Source: Actinomyces graevenitzii C83 (GTDB lineage: Bacteria; Actinomycetota; Actinomycetes; Actinomycetales; Actinomycetaceae). Taken from it: a DNA stretch of 64,000 nt. Location of the stretch: positions 585,958 to 649,957 of the forward strand of contig NZ_JH470338.1 in NCBI RefSeq assembly GCF_000239695.1. Direction: 5' to 3'. A program made the position numbers and the translations under genes. Positions 29,751-38,704 of the stretch are shown here, piece by piece. Within the stretch, counting starts at the first letter, position 1. The number at the start of each line of letters is the position of its first letter. The notes below the pieces were generated by a model. It did not search any database, was not told the DNA's origin, and was given only the letters and a program-made list of their open reading frames with translations.

Positions 29751-30020
29751 TTAGGTGCTCCTCCGGTACGTGTCGCAGGTATCGAAGGTCTCCTCCCGCC
29801 CGCTTAGCTGGGCCCGCGACGCCGGGCTTGCCTGCTGCAAACCGTGATGACGACGTCGTTGTTAGTGGAAGTACTCCCCTTATGGTCGCTGTTAACTATA
29901 CCGCGAGCGCGGGTGGGTTTTGAACTGTGGTGGGTTTTGGGTTGTGGTGTGGTTGGTTGTGGGTTGTGTGGTTGTGGGTGGGTGGTTGGTTGTTTGTGTT
30001 TGGGGGTGTGTTTGGTGGGT
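29751..30020. other. Non-coding gap ending in an extreme G+T-rich tract
   Basis: The first 150 bases are ordinary and should carry the terC promoter. From about 29,915 the plus strand is almost only G and T for about 100 bases (GGTTGGTTGTGGGTTGTGTG-type). The same skew continues into uvrB. No gene or clear terminator is seen. Confidence 0.6.
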
Positions 30021-32108
30021 TTAGCTGACTTGGTTTATGGTGCGGAGTTCTTTTTTGAGGTCTTTTAGTTCGTCGCGTAGGCGGGCGGCGAGTTCGAATT
30101 GGAGGTTGGTGGCGGCGGTGTGCATTTGTTGGGTGAGTTCTTCGATGAGGTTGGTTAGGTCTGTAGTGGTGGCGTTGGGTTTGGGGGTGGTTTGGGGGGT
30201 GTCGCGGGGGGTTTTGGTGTTTTTGGGTTGGGTGTTTTTGTGGTTGTTGCGGTAGCCGGTGGCGAGGAGGTCTTGGGTGTCGATGTCTTCGCGGGCGAGC
30301 ATGTCGGTGACGTCGGCGATTTTTTTGCGTAGGGGTTGGGGGTTGATGCCGTGTTTTTTGTTGTAGGCGATTTGTTTGGTGCGGCGGCGTTGGGTTTCTT
30401 CGATGGCTTGTTGCATGGCGGGGGTGATTTTGTCGGCGTACATGTGTACTTCGCCGCTGACGTTGCGGGCGGCGCGGCCGATGGTTTGGATGAGTGAGGT
30501 GGTTGAGCGTAGGAAGCCTTCTTTGTCGGCGTCGAGGATGGCGACTAGGGAGACTTCGGGTAGGTCTAGGCCTTCGCGTAGGAGGTTGATGCCTACTAGT
30601 ACGTCGTAGGTGCCTTGGCGTAGTTCTCGTAGGAGTTCTACGCGGCGTAGGGTGTCTACGTCTGAGTGTAGGTATTCGACGCGGATGCCTCTCTCGGCCA
30701 TGTAGGTGGTTAGGTCTTCGGCCATGCGTTTGGTGAGGGTGGTGATGAGGATTCTTTCGTTTTTGTTTACGCGTTGGCGGACTTGGTTGAGGATGTCGTC
30801 GATTTGGCCTTGGGTGGGTTTGACGATGATTTTGGGGTCTACTAGTCCGGTGGGGCGGATGATTTGTTCTACGGGGGTGTCTGAGCGTTGTAGTTCGTAT
30901 TTGCCGGGGGTGGCGGATAGGTAGAGGGTTTGGCCGATGCGTTGTTCGAATTCGTTGAATTTGAGGGGGCGGTTGTCGGCGGCTGAGGGTAGGCGGAAGC
31001 CGTGGTCGATGAGGATGCGTTTGCGTGAGGCGTCGCCTTCGTACATGGCGCCGATTTGGGGGATGGTGACGTGGGATTCGTCGATGACTAGTAGGAAGTC
31101 GTCTGGGAAGTAGTCGAGGAGGGTGTGGGGTGGTTGGCCGGGTTGGCGGCCGTCGATGTGCATGGAGTAGTTTTCGATGCCTGAGCAGATGCCTACTTGT
31201 TGGAGCATTTCGAGGTCGTAGGTGGTGCGCATTTTGAGGCGTTGGGCTTCGAGGAGTTTGTTTTGTTTTTGGAGTTCTTTGAGGCGTTGGGTGAGTTCGG
31301 TTTCGATGCCTTGGATGGCTTGTTTCATGCGTTGTTCGCCGGCTACGTAGTGGGAGGCGGGGAAGATGTAGACGTTGTTGGTTTGGTTGATTACGTTGCC
31401 GGTGATGGGGTGGAGGGTGGCTAGGTTTTCGATTTCGTCGCCGAACATTTCGATGCGGATGGCGAGTTCTTCGTACATGGGGATGATTTCGATGGTGTCG
31501 CCGCGTACTCTGAATGTGCCTCGGGTGAAGTCGATGTCGTTGCGGGTGTATTGCATGGCGACGAATTTGTGTAGGAGGGTGTCGCGGTCGATTTCTTGGC
31601 CTACTTGGAGGGGTACCATGCGGGCTACGTATTCTTCGGGGGTGCCTAGGCCGTAGATGCAGGAGACTGAGGCGACGACGACGGTGTCGCGGCGGGTTAG
31701 TAGGGAGTTGGTGGCGCTGTGGCGTAGGCGTTCTACTTCGTCGTTGATGGAGGAGTCTTTTTCGATGAAGGTGTCGGTTTGGGGGATGTAGGCTTCGGGT
31801 TGGTAGTAGTCGTAGTAGGAGACGAAGTATTCGACGGCGTTGTTGGGTAGGAGCTGGCGGAATTCTGCTGCCATTTGGGCGGCGAGGGTTTTGTTGGGTT
31901 CGAGGATGAGGGTGGGGCGTTGGATTTGTTCGATTAGCCAGGCGGTGGTGGCTGATTTGCCGGTGCCGGTGGCGCCTAGGAGGATGATGTCTTTTTCGCC
32001 TGCGTTTAGGCGTTTGGTGATTTCGGCGATGGCTTGGGGTTGGTCGCCGCTGGGTTGGTAGGGGCTGATTACTTTGAAGGGGTTTTGGGCGCGGCGCAGG
32101 TCTGGCAT
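30021..32108 (-). CDS. uvrB: Excinuclease ABC subunit B
   Basis: A 695-residue full-length UvrB: Walker [16 protein letters not shown], the beta-hairpin region [15 protein letters not shown], helicase motifs [11 protein letters not shown] and QTIGRAARN, and a C-terminal UVR domain (residues 650-690) for UvrC binding. UvrB receives damaged DNA from UvrA and positions UvrC. The gene is odd in base use: on the coding strand nearly every third codon position is A or C. The skew extends past both gene ends, so it is not a translation effect. The protein itself looks normal. Confidence 0.97.
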   Translation of the reverse strand: MPDLRRAQNPFKVISPYQPSGDQPQAIAEITKRLNAGEKDIILLGATGTGKSATTAWLIEQIQRPTLILEPNKTLAAQMAAEFRQLLPNNAVEYFVSYYDYYQPEAYIPQTDTFIEKDSSINDEVERLRHSATNSLLTRRDTVVVASVSCIYGLGTPEEYVARMVPLQVGQEIDRDTLLHKFVAMQYTRNDIDFTRGTFRVRGDTIEIIPMYEELAIRIEMFGDEIENLATLHPITGNVINQTNNVYIFPASHYVAGEQRMKQAIQGIETELTQRLKELQKQNKLLEAQRLKMRTTYDLEMLQQVGICSGIENYSMHIDGRQPGQPPHTLLDYFPDDFLLVIDESHVTIPQIGAMYEGDASRKRILIDHGFRLPSAADNRPLKFNEFEQRIGQTLYLSATPGKYELQRSDTPVEQIIRPTGLVDPKIIVKPTQGQIDDILNQVRQRVNKNERILITTLTKRMAEDLTTYMAERGIRVEYLHSDVDTLRRVELLRELRQGTYDVLVGINLLREGLDLPEVSLVAILDADKEGFLRSTTSLIQTIGRAARNVSGEVHMYADKITPAMQQAIEETQRRRTKQIAYNKKHGINPQPLRKKIADVTDMLAREDIDTQDLLATGYRNNHKNTQPKNTKTPRDTPQTTPKPNATTTDLTNLIEELTQQMHTAATNLQFELAARLRDELKDLKKELRTINQVS

Positions 32109-32147
32109 GGCCCTATTTTATGGGGGGTTTGGGTGGGGGTGGTGGTT

Positions 32148-32807
32148 TTATTCTGGGCGCGCAGCTGTGTGGCTTGTTGGGGTTGTGGTGGTTTGGGTTA
32201 GGGCGTTGATGGCTTGCCAGACTTTTTTGGTTTGGGTTTGTAGCTCGGCGGGGGTGGTGTTGTTGGTGATGATCCAGTGGTGGGGGGCTTGGGCGGCGAC
32301 GCGGCGGCGTTGGGTGTCGCTGGCTTGGTTGGCGATGCGGGCTTTGGCTTGGGTGGGGTTTAGGCCGCGTTTGTTTAGGCGTTGCAGGCGGGTGTTTAGT
32401 TCGGTTTCTACTACGACGACGCCGTCGTAGGGCGGTAGGTTGCCTTCTAGGGCTTGTTCGGCTAGTAGGGGCACGTCATAGATAGCGATGGGGGTTTTAG
32501 CTTGGGTTAGCTGGCTCCAGGCTTGGGCGGCGATTAGGGGGTGGGTGATGTTTTCTAGGTCGGTGCGGGCGGCGGGGTTGGTGAAGACGATTTTAGCTAG
32601 GGCGCCCCGGTTTAGTTGGCCGCTATCATCAATAATGTCGGCCCCAAAACGCTTAGCTACCTGGGTTAGGGCTTTGCTGCCTGGGGCTAGTAGGTTGTGA
32701 GCGATTTGGTCGGCGTCGACGACGGTGGCGCCCCAGGTGGCGAAGAGTTTAGCGACGCTAGTTTTGCCGCTACCTATCCCCCCGGTGAGGCCGACAATGA
32801 AAACCAT
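32148..32807 (-). CDS. coaE: Dephospho-CoA kinase
   Basis: A 219-residue P-loop kinase starting MVFIVGLTGGIGSGKTSVAKLF (Walker A), with VVDADQIAHNLL and the lid region YDVPLLAEQ. It performs the last step of coenzyme A synthesis. The C-terminal 20 residues are a Thr/Pro-rich tail not needed for the fold. The C-terminal third shares the A/C-ending codon skew of uvrB while the N-terminal half has normal codon use. It abuts pcp. Confidence 0.95.
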   Translation of the reverse strand: MVFIVGLTGGIGSGKTSVAKLFATWGATVVDADQIAHNLLAPGSKALTQVAKRFGADIIDDSGQLNRGALAKIVFTNPAARTDLENITHPLIAAQAWSQLTQAKTPIAIYDVPLLAEQALEGNLPPYDGVVVVETELNTRLQRLNKRGLNPTQAKARIANQASDTQRRRVAAQAPHHWIITNNTTPAELQTQTKKVWQAINALTQTTTTPTSHTAARPE

Positions 32808-33358
32808 TAGTTTTCTTCCACCCAGGCGGCCAGTGTGGCTGCTAGTTTAGGTACGTCCACGTCGGTGGGTACATGCAAAAACCCGGCTTTAGCCCCATAG
32901 GTTTTGGTGGCTTGGATGGCGCTGTAAAGCGTGGTGTTACAAACATAGGTGCCCGCATGCCAGGAGATGGCGGCGTCAAAGCCAGCGTTTTTTAGCTTAC
33001 CTAGCAGGGCACAGGTGTTGATAGTGGCAAACAGGCCGTCGGCGTCGGCGGGGTCTACCGCAGAGCGGGTGGGGCTAAAACCACTGTTGTCTTGGCCTTC
33101 TTGCTCGTTAACCGCGATGCGTTCAACATGCAGCTGCCTGGCGGCGGCGTAAAGCCCGCAAGATAAAACAATCTGGGGGCGTTTAGCTTCAATCAGGGCC
33201 TGGATACGTCCGCGAGCGCCAGTGAAGGTTACTGGTAGTAGCTGTGCTTCTAGGCCGCTGCCAGAGTAGTTAGCTTGTAGGAGCTCTACTAGGGCTTGGG
33301 TGGGGTTTACCGGGTTGGGTCCAAAGGGTTCAAATCCGGTGATAAGCGCGCGCGTCAT
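32807..33358 (-). CDS. pcp: Pyroglutamyl-peptidase I
   Basis: A 183-residue cysteine peptidase that removes N-terminal pyroglutamate. Start MTRALITGFEPFGPNPVNPT is diagnostic. Catalytic Glu in HVERIAVNEQ, Cys in AGTYVCNTTLY and His in AGFLHVPTD are all present. It is slightly shorter than the usual 200-215 residues. The stop shares a base with the coaE start. Confidence 0.93.
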   Translation of the reverse strand: MTRALITGFEPFGPNPVNPTQALVELLQANYSGSGLEAQLLPVTFTGARGRIQALIEAKRPQIVLSCGLYAAARQLHVERIAVNEQEGQDNSGFSPTRSAVDPADADGLFATINTCALLGKLKNAGFDAAISWHAGTYVCNTTLYSAIQATKTYGAKAGFLHVPTDVDVPKLAATLAAWVEEN

Positions 33359-33526
33359 GGTTTCACCCTAGCACCGCTTAAAAGCTAGTCAACTAGTTAT
33401 AGCGCCTTAAGTAGGCTCTAGTGGCTCTGGCTTGGGGCTAGTGCACCTATCCGCAGCGTTTAAACCCCGTGGGTTACCTGGTCTAAGCACTTACCCTTTG
33501 ATCTGGATGCTCCCCTCGGTTGTGGT

Positions 33527-35356
33527 TTAGCTGTTTTGGGTTAGTTGGGTGACGAAGTTTTTGATTAGCGCCTGTACTTGGAGCCAGGTTTTAGTGTTTG
33601 GGGCGCTAAGCAGGCCGTGTACTGTGCCGGGGGGCATGTGTAGTTCTACCTGGGCGCCGCCGTCGACTAGTTCAAAAGCCCAGGCTTGGCCTTCGTCGCG
33701 TAGGGGGTCGGCGGGGTTGATGAACACGATCACTGGCGGCATTTTTTTAGCTAGTGCCCGCGCGCAGGGGTAAGGGGTGAAACTGGGTTTGTCTGGGGCG
33801 TAGTGGTGCCAGGCGTGGGTGGCGGCGGTTTTAGTCCATACTGGCCCGCGCGAGTATTGGTTGTAGGAGGCGGTTTTTAGGCGTGGGTCTAGGCAGGGCT
33901 CTAAAGCGATAAAGCCACTTACCCCAAGCGGTTTTTGGGCCTGGATGAGGCGGGCTAGTGTTTGGTAGCCAAGGCCAGCCCCGGCTGAGTCGCCGTAAAT
34001 AAACACGGGCACACCATAGGTGGCGGCGCGTTCTAGAACTGCTTCGCATTGGGTGGCGGCGTGGGGGTATTTAGCTTCTGGCGCCAGGGTGTAGTTGGGG
34101 CTTAGCACCACGGCGTCAAGCAGGTCAGCTAGCTCTAAGTTACGGGCGTCGTCGAACCTGGCCCGGCCGCAAACGTAGCCGCCCCCGTGTAGTGACACCA
34201 CCACGCAGCGCGGGGTGCGTCCTTTAGGCGACAATATGCGCAGCTCTATTGCCGCGCTGCTTTGAGCCCCTGCTTTTACCGGCAGTTGGGTTACCTCAAC
34301 TAGGTGGCTTGGCTCTAGTTGGGCCTGGGCGCCTAGTAGTTTGTCGCCGCGTTCACGTAGCGCTTGCACCTGCCAGGTGGTTTGGGGTGGGATACCTTCC
34401 ACTAGGGCCGCTATTTCGGGGGCTATATAGGCGCTCGCGGATACTTCAGGCAGCTTGGCGAGGAAAGAGTTAACTGTCTGCTGGAATTTTTCGCTTTTGT
34501 CGCGCCGCACGCAGTGGGTGGCGCCGCTGATCAAGGCGGTATGCAGGTGGGGGTTAGCGTATGTGGCTAGCTTTTCTAGGCCCGCTTGGCCGAGCAAAAC
34601 GTCGGGGCCGTCACCGGTTAGCACCAAGGTGGGTACTTGTAGCTCTTTGATTATTTCGCGCCCAGCCAGGCCCACCACCCCGGTGGCGATGAAAGCGCGG
34701 TCCACCTGGGTTTTGGCCTGCGCCCAGGGGCCGTATTCGCTTAGCGGCCAGTTGCGATAAGCCTGCTGGGCTAGCAGTAGGTTAGCGATGGCGCCGCTTT
34801 GGTCGCGGCTGATGTGTTCAAGGCCGCCCACAGACTCCCCCGCATTGTTTTTGTAGGTTGCCTCCTGGGTGGGGGTGAGCAGGGCGGGGTCTTCTAGCAC
34901 CACCGCCCGCACCAGCTGGGGGTGGTCTCTGGCCACGCCGGCCGCTATCGCCCCACCCATAGAATGCCCAAAAAGCACCACCTGGCCGCCAACACTTTGG
35001 CTCGCCTCGACTCGAACCACCTCGGCGGCGGCTTGCAGAGCGCTTTGGAAAGGGGCCTGTAACTGTTGGGGGCTAAAACGCGGCGAAAGGCCGTGACCCA
35101 AACTGTCTACCAACACCACCCGCCACTGCTCACCCCAACGCGCCCCAATATCGGCTAGCGAGGCGCCGTTGTCACTAACCCCGTGGAAAGCCACGATAGT
35201 GCCTTTAGGGTTAGCGGCCCGGTCAACGATAGTGCGGGACAAAACCATGTAGCCACCCTCGCTTAGCTGTGGATCCTGACCATTTAGGTGCAGGTCCTGG
35301 CCATTTAGCTGCGGCTCCTGACCTTTTAGACGCGGCTCGCCGGGGGTATTAGGCAT
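33527..35356 (-). CDS. Double alpha/beta-hydrolase fusion protein
   Basis: About 609 residues with two complete hydrolase units. The first (residues 50-310) has a VVLFGHSMGGAIAAGVA nucleophile elbow; the second (residues 375-605) is of the hormone-sensitive-lipase type, with VVSLHGGGYVCG oxyanion loop and FIYGDSAGAGLGYQ elbow. Both keep their Ser. No signal peptide is seen, so it acts in the cytoplasm. Near the N-terminus a short repeat (QLNGQD-LHLNGQD-PQL) is seen. I favour the ATG at 35354-35356 because GGAG lies 6 bases upstream; ATG 35368 and GTG 35377 are alternatives. Its upstream dyad resembles that of the hydrolase at 40603. Confidence 0.82.
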   Translation of the reverse strand: MPNTPGEPRLKGQEPQLNGQDLHLNGQDPQLSEGGYMVLSRTIVDRAANPKGTIVAFHGVSDNGASLADIGARWGEQWRVVLVDSLGHGLSPRFSPQQLQAPFQSALQAAAEVVRVEASQSVGGQVVLFGHSMGGAIAAGVARDHPQLVRAVVLEDPALLTPTQEATYKNNAGESVGGLEHISRDQSGAIANLLLAQQAYRNWPLSEYGPWAQAKTQVDRAFIATGVVGLAGREIIKELQVPTLVLTGDGPDVLLGQAGLEKLATYANPHLHTALISGATHCVRRDKSEKFQQTVNSFLAKLPEVSASAYIAPEIAALVEGIPPQTTWQVQALRERGDKLLGAQAQLEPSHLVEVTQLPVKAGAQSSAAIELRILSPKGRTPRCVVVSLHGGGYVCGRARFDDARNLELADLLDAVVLSPNYTLAPEAKYPHAATQCEAVLERAATYGVPVFIYGDSAGAGLGYQTLARLIQAQKPLGVSGFIALEPCLDPRLKTASYNQYSRGPVWTKTAATHAWHHYAPDKPSFTPYPCARALAKKMPPVIVFINPADPLRDEGQAWAFELVDGGAQVELHMPPGTVHGLLSAPNTKTWLQVQALIKNFVTQLTQNS

Positions 35357-35375
35357 ATCAAGCTCCATTGCAAAC

Positions 35376-35453
35376 ACCTACAAAATCATCTCTTCCCTAA
35401 TAATTATTACATGGGGTTTTATAGGCAACGGACGAAATGTCCGTATCTGTAAG
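35376..35453. promoter_or_regulatory. Dyad element upstream of the double hydrolase gene
   Basis: Left arm ACCTACAAAATCATCTC (35376 on) and right arm ATAGGCAACGGACGAAATG (35421 on) are imperfect reverse complements about 20 bases apart. The same pair, in the same order and spacing, is found at 40499-40574 upstream of the second hydrolase gene. The right arm also contains CGGAC-GAAAT-GTCCG. The arrangement suggests an operator for a common regulator. The rest of the 35,454-35,751 gap shows nothing recognisable. Confidence 0.55.
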
Positions 35454-35751
35454 ACCACACCACTACCGGGCCACCTACCCCAAACCCCTGCTGCTCCCCT
35501 ACCAGATCCTTTACCGGCCCTCTACCGGAGGTCACTTTTTTTAAGACGTGCAGCCAGGCAGAGCAAACCTTGCTCACTTTTCTGCCAGGCGACCAGCCAG
35601 GTTCTGCGCCCTAGCTCGTCTACCAGCTAGCCTCTCCCCCCACCCTGGCCCCTGGGGATAAACTTCCCCAGCCTTTGCTGCCATAGCAGCCAAGTAGTCC
35701 TTGCGTGTCAGCCTTAAACTATGACGACGGCGCTCGTCCTTGGCTGGGACG

Positions 35752-36258
35752 TTAGCTTTCGTGGGCTAGAGAAACTACCTGTTTTTCTAGATCAAAATAG
35801 ATAACCAATAGTTCATCAGTTAGTTCAGGGTTGAAGCTTAGATCGATGACGAAAGCTTGCTGGCCTGTTTCTTCATCAAGCAAACTGCCAAAACGCACGA
35901 TTTTCAAGAAATCTATCATTTGCTCAAATGACATTGCCTCCGGGTCACATGAGGGGAACAGTTCCGCTAGCGTATCCGGGTCTAGCTCGCCTCGGTGGTA
36001 CTCCATGAAATATGCGACAGCCCCATGGTAGCTAGCATCATCGCTTGACAGTGTCTTTTTCAAAAATTCTTTAGCAGTTGCAAGCAACCCATCTGCATCA
36101 TCCAGGGTTGAGGCCACTAAAGACATTGCCGCGTCATTAGAGGTTAGCTCTTCATCAACATCCAAATAGAAGGAAGTTCCAGCTTCTTGCGGGGAAAGAA
36201 AAATCTCTTCCCCTGCCTCATATTCAATACCAGGATATTTGCTGCTCTTTAAAAACAT
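35752..36258 (-). CDS. Acidic hypothetical protein
   Basis: A 168-residue acidic protein without signal peptide or membrane segment. I do not recognise the family with confidence; the pattern resembles small DUF2004-type or immunity-like cytoplasmic proteins. Start is set at the ATG 36256-36258 because GGAGG lies 6 bases before it. It stands alone, next to the anchored DUF6318-like gene cluster. Confidence 0.65.
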   Translation of the reverse strand: MFLKSSKYPGIEYEAGEEIFLSPQEAGTSFYLDVDEELTSNDAAMSLVASTLDDADGLLATAKEFLKKTLSSDDASYHGAVAYFMEYHRGELDPDTLAELFPSCDPEAMSFEQMIDFLKIVRFGSLLDEETGQQAFVIDLSFNPELTDELLVIYFDLEKQVVSLAHES

Positions 36259-36374
36259 TAGATCCTCCATGCCAAGCAGGGCTTCTTTAGCCTCACGCTC
36301 GAAGCACTTTACACTCTAGCATAGACAACTAGTGTTTTTAAGTCAGATGCTCCCTACGGTAATTAGCGCAAACT

Positions 36375-37070
36375 CTATTGTGGCGCGCCATAGATCTCTT
36401 CAACCTGCCAACTGTTGCCGTTATATAACAAAGTAACTAATGCCGCCCATTTACTTTGTTTAACATCAACTTTTGTCCCGTTGCCGAGATATTCGATGCC
36501 ACCAGTTTGGTAATACCAAAGCTCAACCACAACTTTATCTTTGATGTCTTTACGTACCCAACCATCCGTAAAAGTTACATGCATTTCATCAACCCAACCA
36601 CCATCAGCATGTAATTTCTGTATAGCCGCCGGAGTCGTGACACAAGATTTATGAGCCCCTTTACACAGCACCTTATATTCTTCGACTTTTCCCGTAGAAA
36701 ATGCATAATTGTATAAGTCGACTGCATACTTAGCGGTAGCCACTGCACCTTCGTCAGTGTTTTGCGTGATTTCTTCAGGCCTGACCGGAGCTTGCATTTT
36801 CAAAGCCTCAGCGCGCTTCTTAGCCTCCTGGGCCGTAGGCGTCCATTTAACCGAAGCAGAAGGCATCAATGTTGGTTTTGGTGAAGCTGTATTACTAGCC
36901 CCAGAGCAGCTCGCACTCGCATTGGCCACACCGCCACCACCAGGCAAAGCCTGTCCAACATGAACCTCCTTGAGGCTATAGAAAACCACACCGCACAAAG
37001 CCACACTGACACAGAGCATTAAAACAATCACTATCCGCACAGGCAGACAAGTAATTTTCAAGTTTTTCAC
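36375..37070 (-). CDS. Membrane-anchored DUF6318-like protein, paralog 1
   Basis: About 231 residues: an N-terminal membrane helix (residues 12-34), a low-complexity linker rich in Gly, Ala, Ser and Pro, then the stretch SASVKWTPTAQEAKKRAEAL and a domain with DEGAVATAKYAVDLYNYAFSTG, two Cys, and a beta-rich end. This matches the DUF6318-type extracytoplasmic proteins frequent in Actinomyces; function unknown. The GTG 37068-37070 is taken as start with AAGG upstream; a TTG directly before is possible. It is the last of four genes in the cluster. Confidence 0.75.
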   Translation of the reverse strand: MKNLKITCLPVRIVIVLMLCVSVALCGVVFYSLKEVHVGQALPGGGGVANASASCSGASNTASPKPTLMPSASVKWTPTAQEAKKRAEALKMQAPVRPEEITQNTDEGAVATAKYAVDLYNYAFSTGKVEEYKVLCKGAHKSCVTTPAAIQKLHADGGWVDEMHVTFTDGWVRKDIKDKVVVELWYYQTGGIEYLGNGTKVDVKQSKWAALVTLLYNGNSWQVEEIYGAPQ

Positions 37071-37104
37071 CAAAATCGCCTTAGATGAACTAAACTAACA
37101 GCTT

Positions 37105-37821
37105 TTACTTATCGTCTTCAATGTAAATTACCTCTACTTTCCATTCAGCTCCATCATATTTGAGGGTTAGAAGCGCTACGCATTTCGTTGAGGCAATTAA
37201 CTTTTTTTCACCAGTTCCACTATATTCAATGGCTTCTGGCTGATAATAGCGCAGTTGAACAACGACATCTTTAGCGTCTTTCCTGACGTAACCTTCAGTG
37301 AAGACTACATTTATTGGTGACAGCCAGCCGCCTTTATTATGCAATCGTTGAACACTAGCTACGGTTTTAACGCAAGACCTTTTTTCACTAACACACAGTG
37401 ACTTATATTCATTAACATGCCCAGTCGCATAGGTGTAGTTATATAGCTCAATCGCATACTTGGCCGTGGCCACAGCACCTTCATCAGTGTTTTGCATAAT
37501 CTCTTTCGGTTTAGCCGGAAGCGGCATACTCAAAGCATCCGCGCGCTTCTTGGCCTCCTGCGGCGTAGGCGTCCACTTAACCGAGGCAGAAGGCGCCGGC
37601 GTCAGCATCGCTGTCGGCATCACTGGAGCCGCTCCTCTCACCCCTGCACGGTCCACACTTGTCGCACTCACACTGACCACACCACCACCACGAGGCAAAG
37701 CCTGCCCACCCTGAGCGCCTTTACCACCACAGAAAAACATGATGCATAAGCCAGCAGTGATACAACTTACTAAAGCAGCAACTACCCATGCCTGTTGCCA
37801 ACCAATTTTTAATCTCTTCAT
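37105..37821 (-). CDS. Membrane-anchored DUF6318-like protein, paralog 2
   Basis: About 238 residues with the same plan as its neighbours: membrane helix (residues 10-32), GGQALPRGGGV linker, the shared ASVKWTPTPQEAKKRADAL segment, and the NTDEGAVATAKYAIELYNYTYATG domain. The ATG at 37819-37821 has AGGGGTGAG as ribosome site; a GTG three codons earlier is less likely. The protein would face outward from the membrane. Confidence 0.75.
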   Translation of the reverse strand: MKRLKIGWQQAWVVAALVSCITAGLCIMFFCGGKGAQGGQALPRGGGVVSVSATSVDRAGVRGAAPVMPTAMLTPAPSASVKWTPTPQEAKKRADALSMPLPAKPKEIMQNTDEGAVATAKYAIELYNYTYATGHVNEYKSLCVSEKRSCVKTVASVQRLHNKGGWLSPINVVFTEGYVRKDAKDVVVQLRYYQPEAIEYSGTGEKKLIASTKCVALLTLKYDGAEWKVEVIYIEDDK

Positions 37822-37852
37822 TGAGCTCACCCCTATTTTCAGAGTTAAACTG

Positions 37853-38704
37853 CTACCTAGGTTTATCTACAGGCGGCTCAATCGTGGGCGAAGGCTCATA
37901 GTCGGGCACCACCCCATATGAATCTGGTAAATATAAATCGAAATATGTACTAAATTCATGCGTAGTAATCGTGCCACGTACAGTTTGCCAAGCTCCACCA
38001 GCTAAACGCCAACGAGCAACCCACACCACAGTTAACTGGACTCGGAAATTATTGCCAGTATCCTTGAATTGATGAACGATTCCACCTACTGGAGGTGGAG
38101 ACCCAGGATAGTCAGTTTCTTGGATTACCCCATCACCAAAGTCCCAGATGTATTTAACTGGACTGGCTTCAATTTCTACCTGACGACCTAACAGGTTAGA
38201 AGTAATGGACTGCTTATTCCCGCTAGTCCAAAACGTAATATCGTGATCAATCACTAATGTTCGTCCAGCTGGATAACGTTCAACGCCGCTGCCTTTTACG
38301 AATAATTTCGCAACTTGCTCACGTGTAACCACAAACGGTTTAGCCTGCACAGGTGCACCTTCACCTTGAGGTTGACCAGGCATTACTTCGCAAGAGTCAT
38401 ATCGCGAGGGATCTAAATCGCTACCCTCAAAAACAACCCCTTCTGCTGCGCCACTTCCATAGCACCGCAATACAGGCTTAGCCGCACCTTCTTGCGCTTG
38501 TTCTGGCAGCTCCGAGCTTCCAGTGGCCTCTACAGGGCCCGCATTTGTGCTTTCGTCTTGACCCTTAACAGTTATAGAGTCATCATTTCCATCATAGTCC
38601 CCCGTGTAATTATTGGTAGCTTCAGCAAAGGCAGATACAGGCAGGCATGCTAAACTAAATACTAGGAAGGCATTTATAACGTATGATAGCTTATTTTTCT
38701 TCAA
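37853..38704 (-). CDS. Secreted protein with PKD-like domain
   Basis: About 283 residues. I place the start at the TTG 38702-38704, which gives the ideal signal peptide KKNKLSYVINAFLVFSLAC and cleavage after SAFA, with AGGAAA upstream; the open frame runs 12 codons further into the previous gene. Residues 180-245 resemble a PKD-type fold (VKYIWDFGDGVIQE and the closing beta strands). No membrane anchor or LPxTG is seen. It lies inside the DUF6318-like cluster and overlaps its upstream neighbour by 14 bases, so it is probably made together with it. Confidence 0.7.
   Translation of the reverse strand: MKKNKLSYVINAFLVFSLACLPVSAFAEATNNYTGDYDGNDDSITVKGQDESTNAGPVEATGSSELPEQAQEGAAKPVLRCYGSGAAEGVVFEGSDLDPSRYDSCEVMPGQPQGEGAPVQAKPFVVTREQVAKLFVKGSGVERYPAGRTLVIDHDITFWTSGNKQSITSNLLGRQVEIEASPVKYIWDFGDGVIQETDYPGSPPPVGGIVHQFKDTGNNFRVQLTVVWVARWRLAGGAWQTVRGTITTHEFSTYFDLYLPDSYGVVPDYEPSPTIEPPVDKPR

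Noticed and set aside
29844..30068. Plus-strand gene in the G+T-rich tract
   Set aside because: The apparent protein is only Trp, Gly, Val, Cys and Leu, a product of the base skew.
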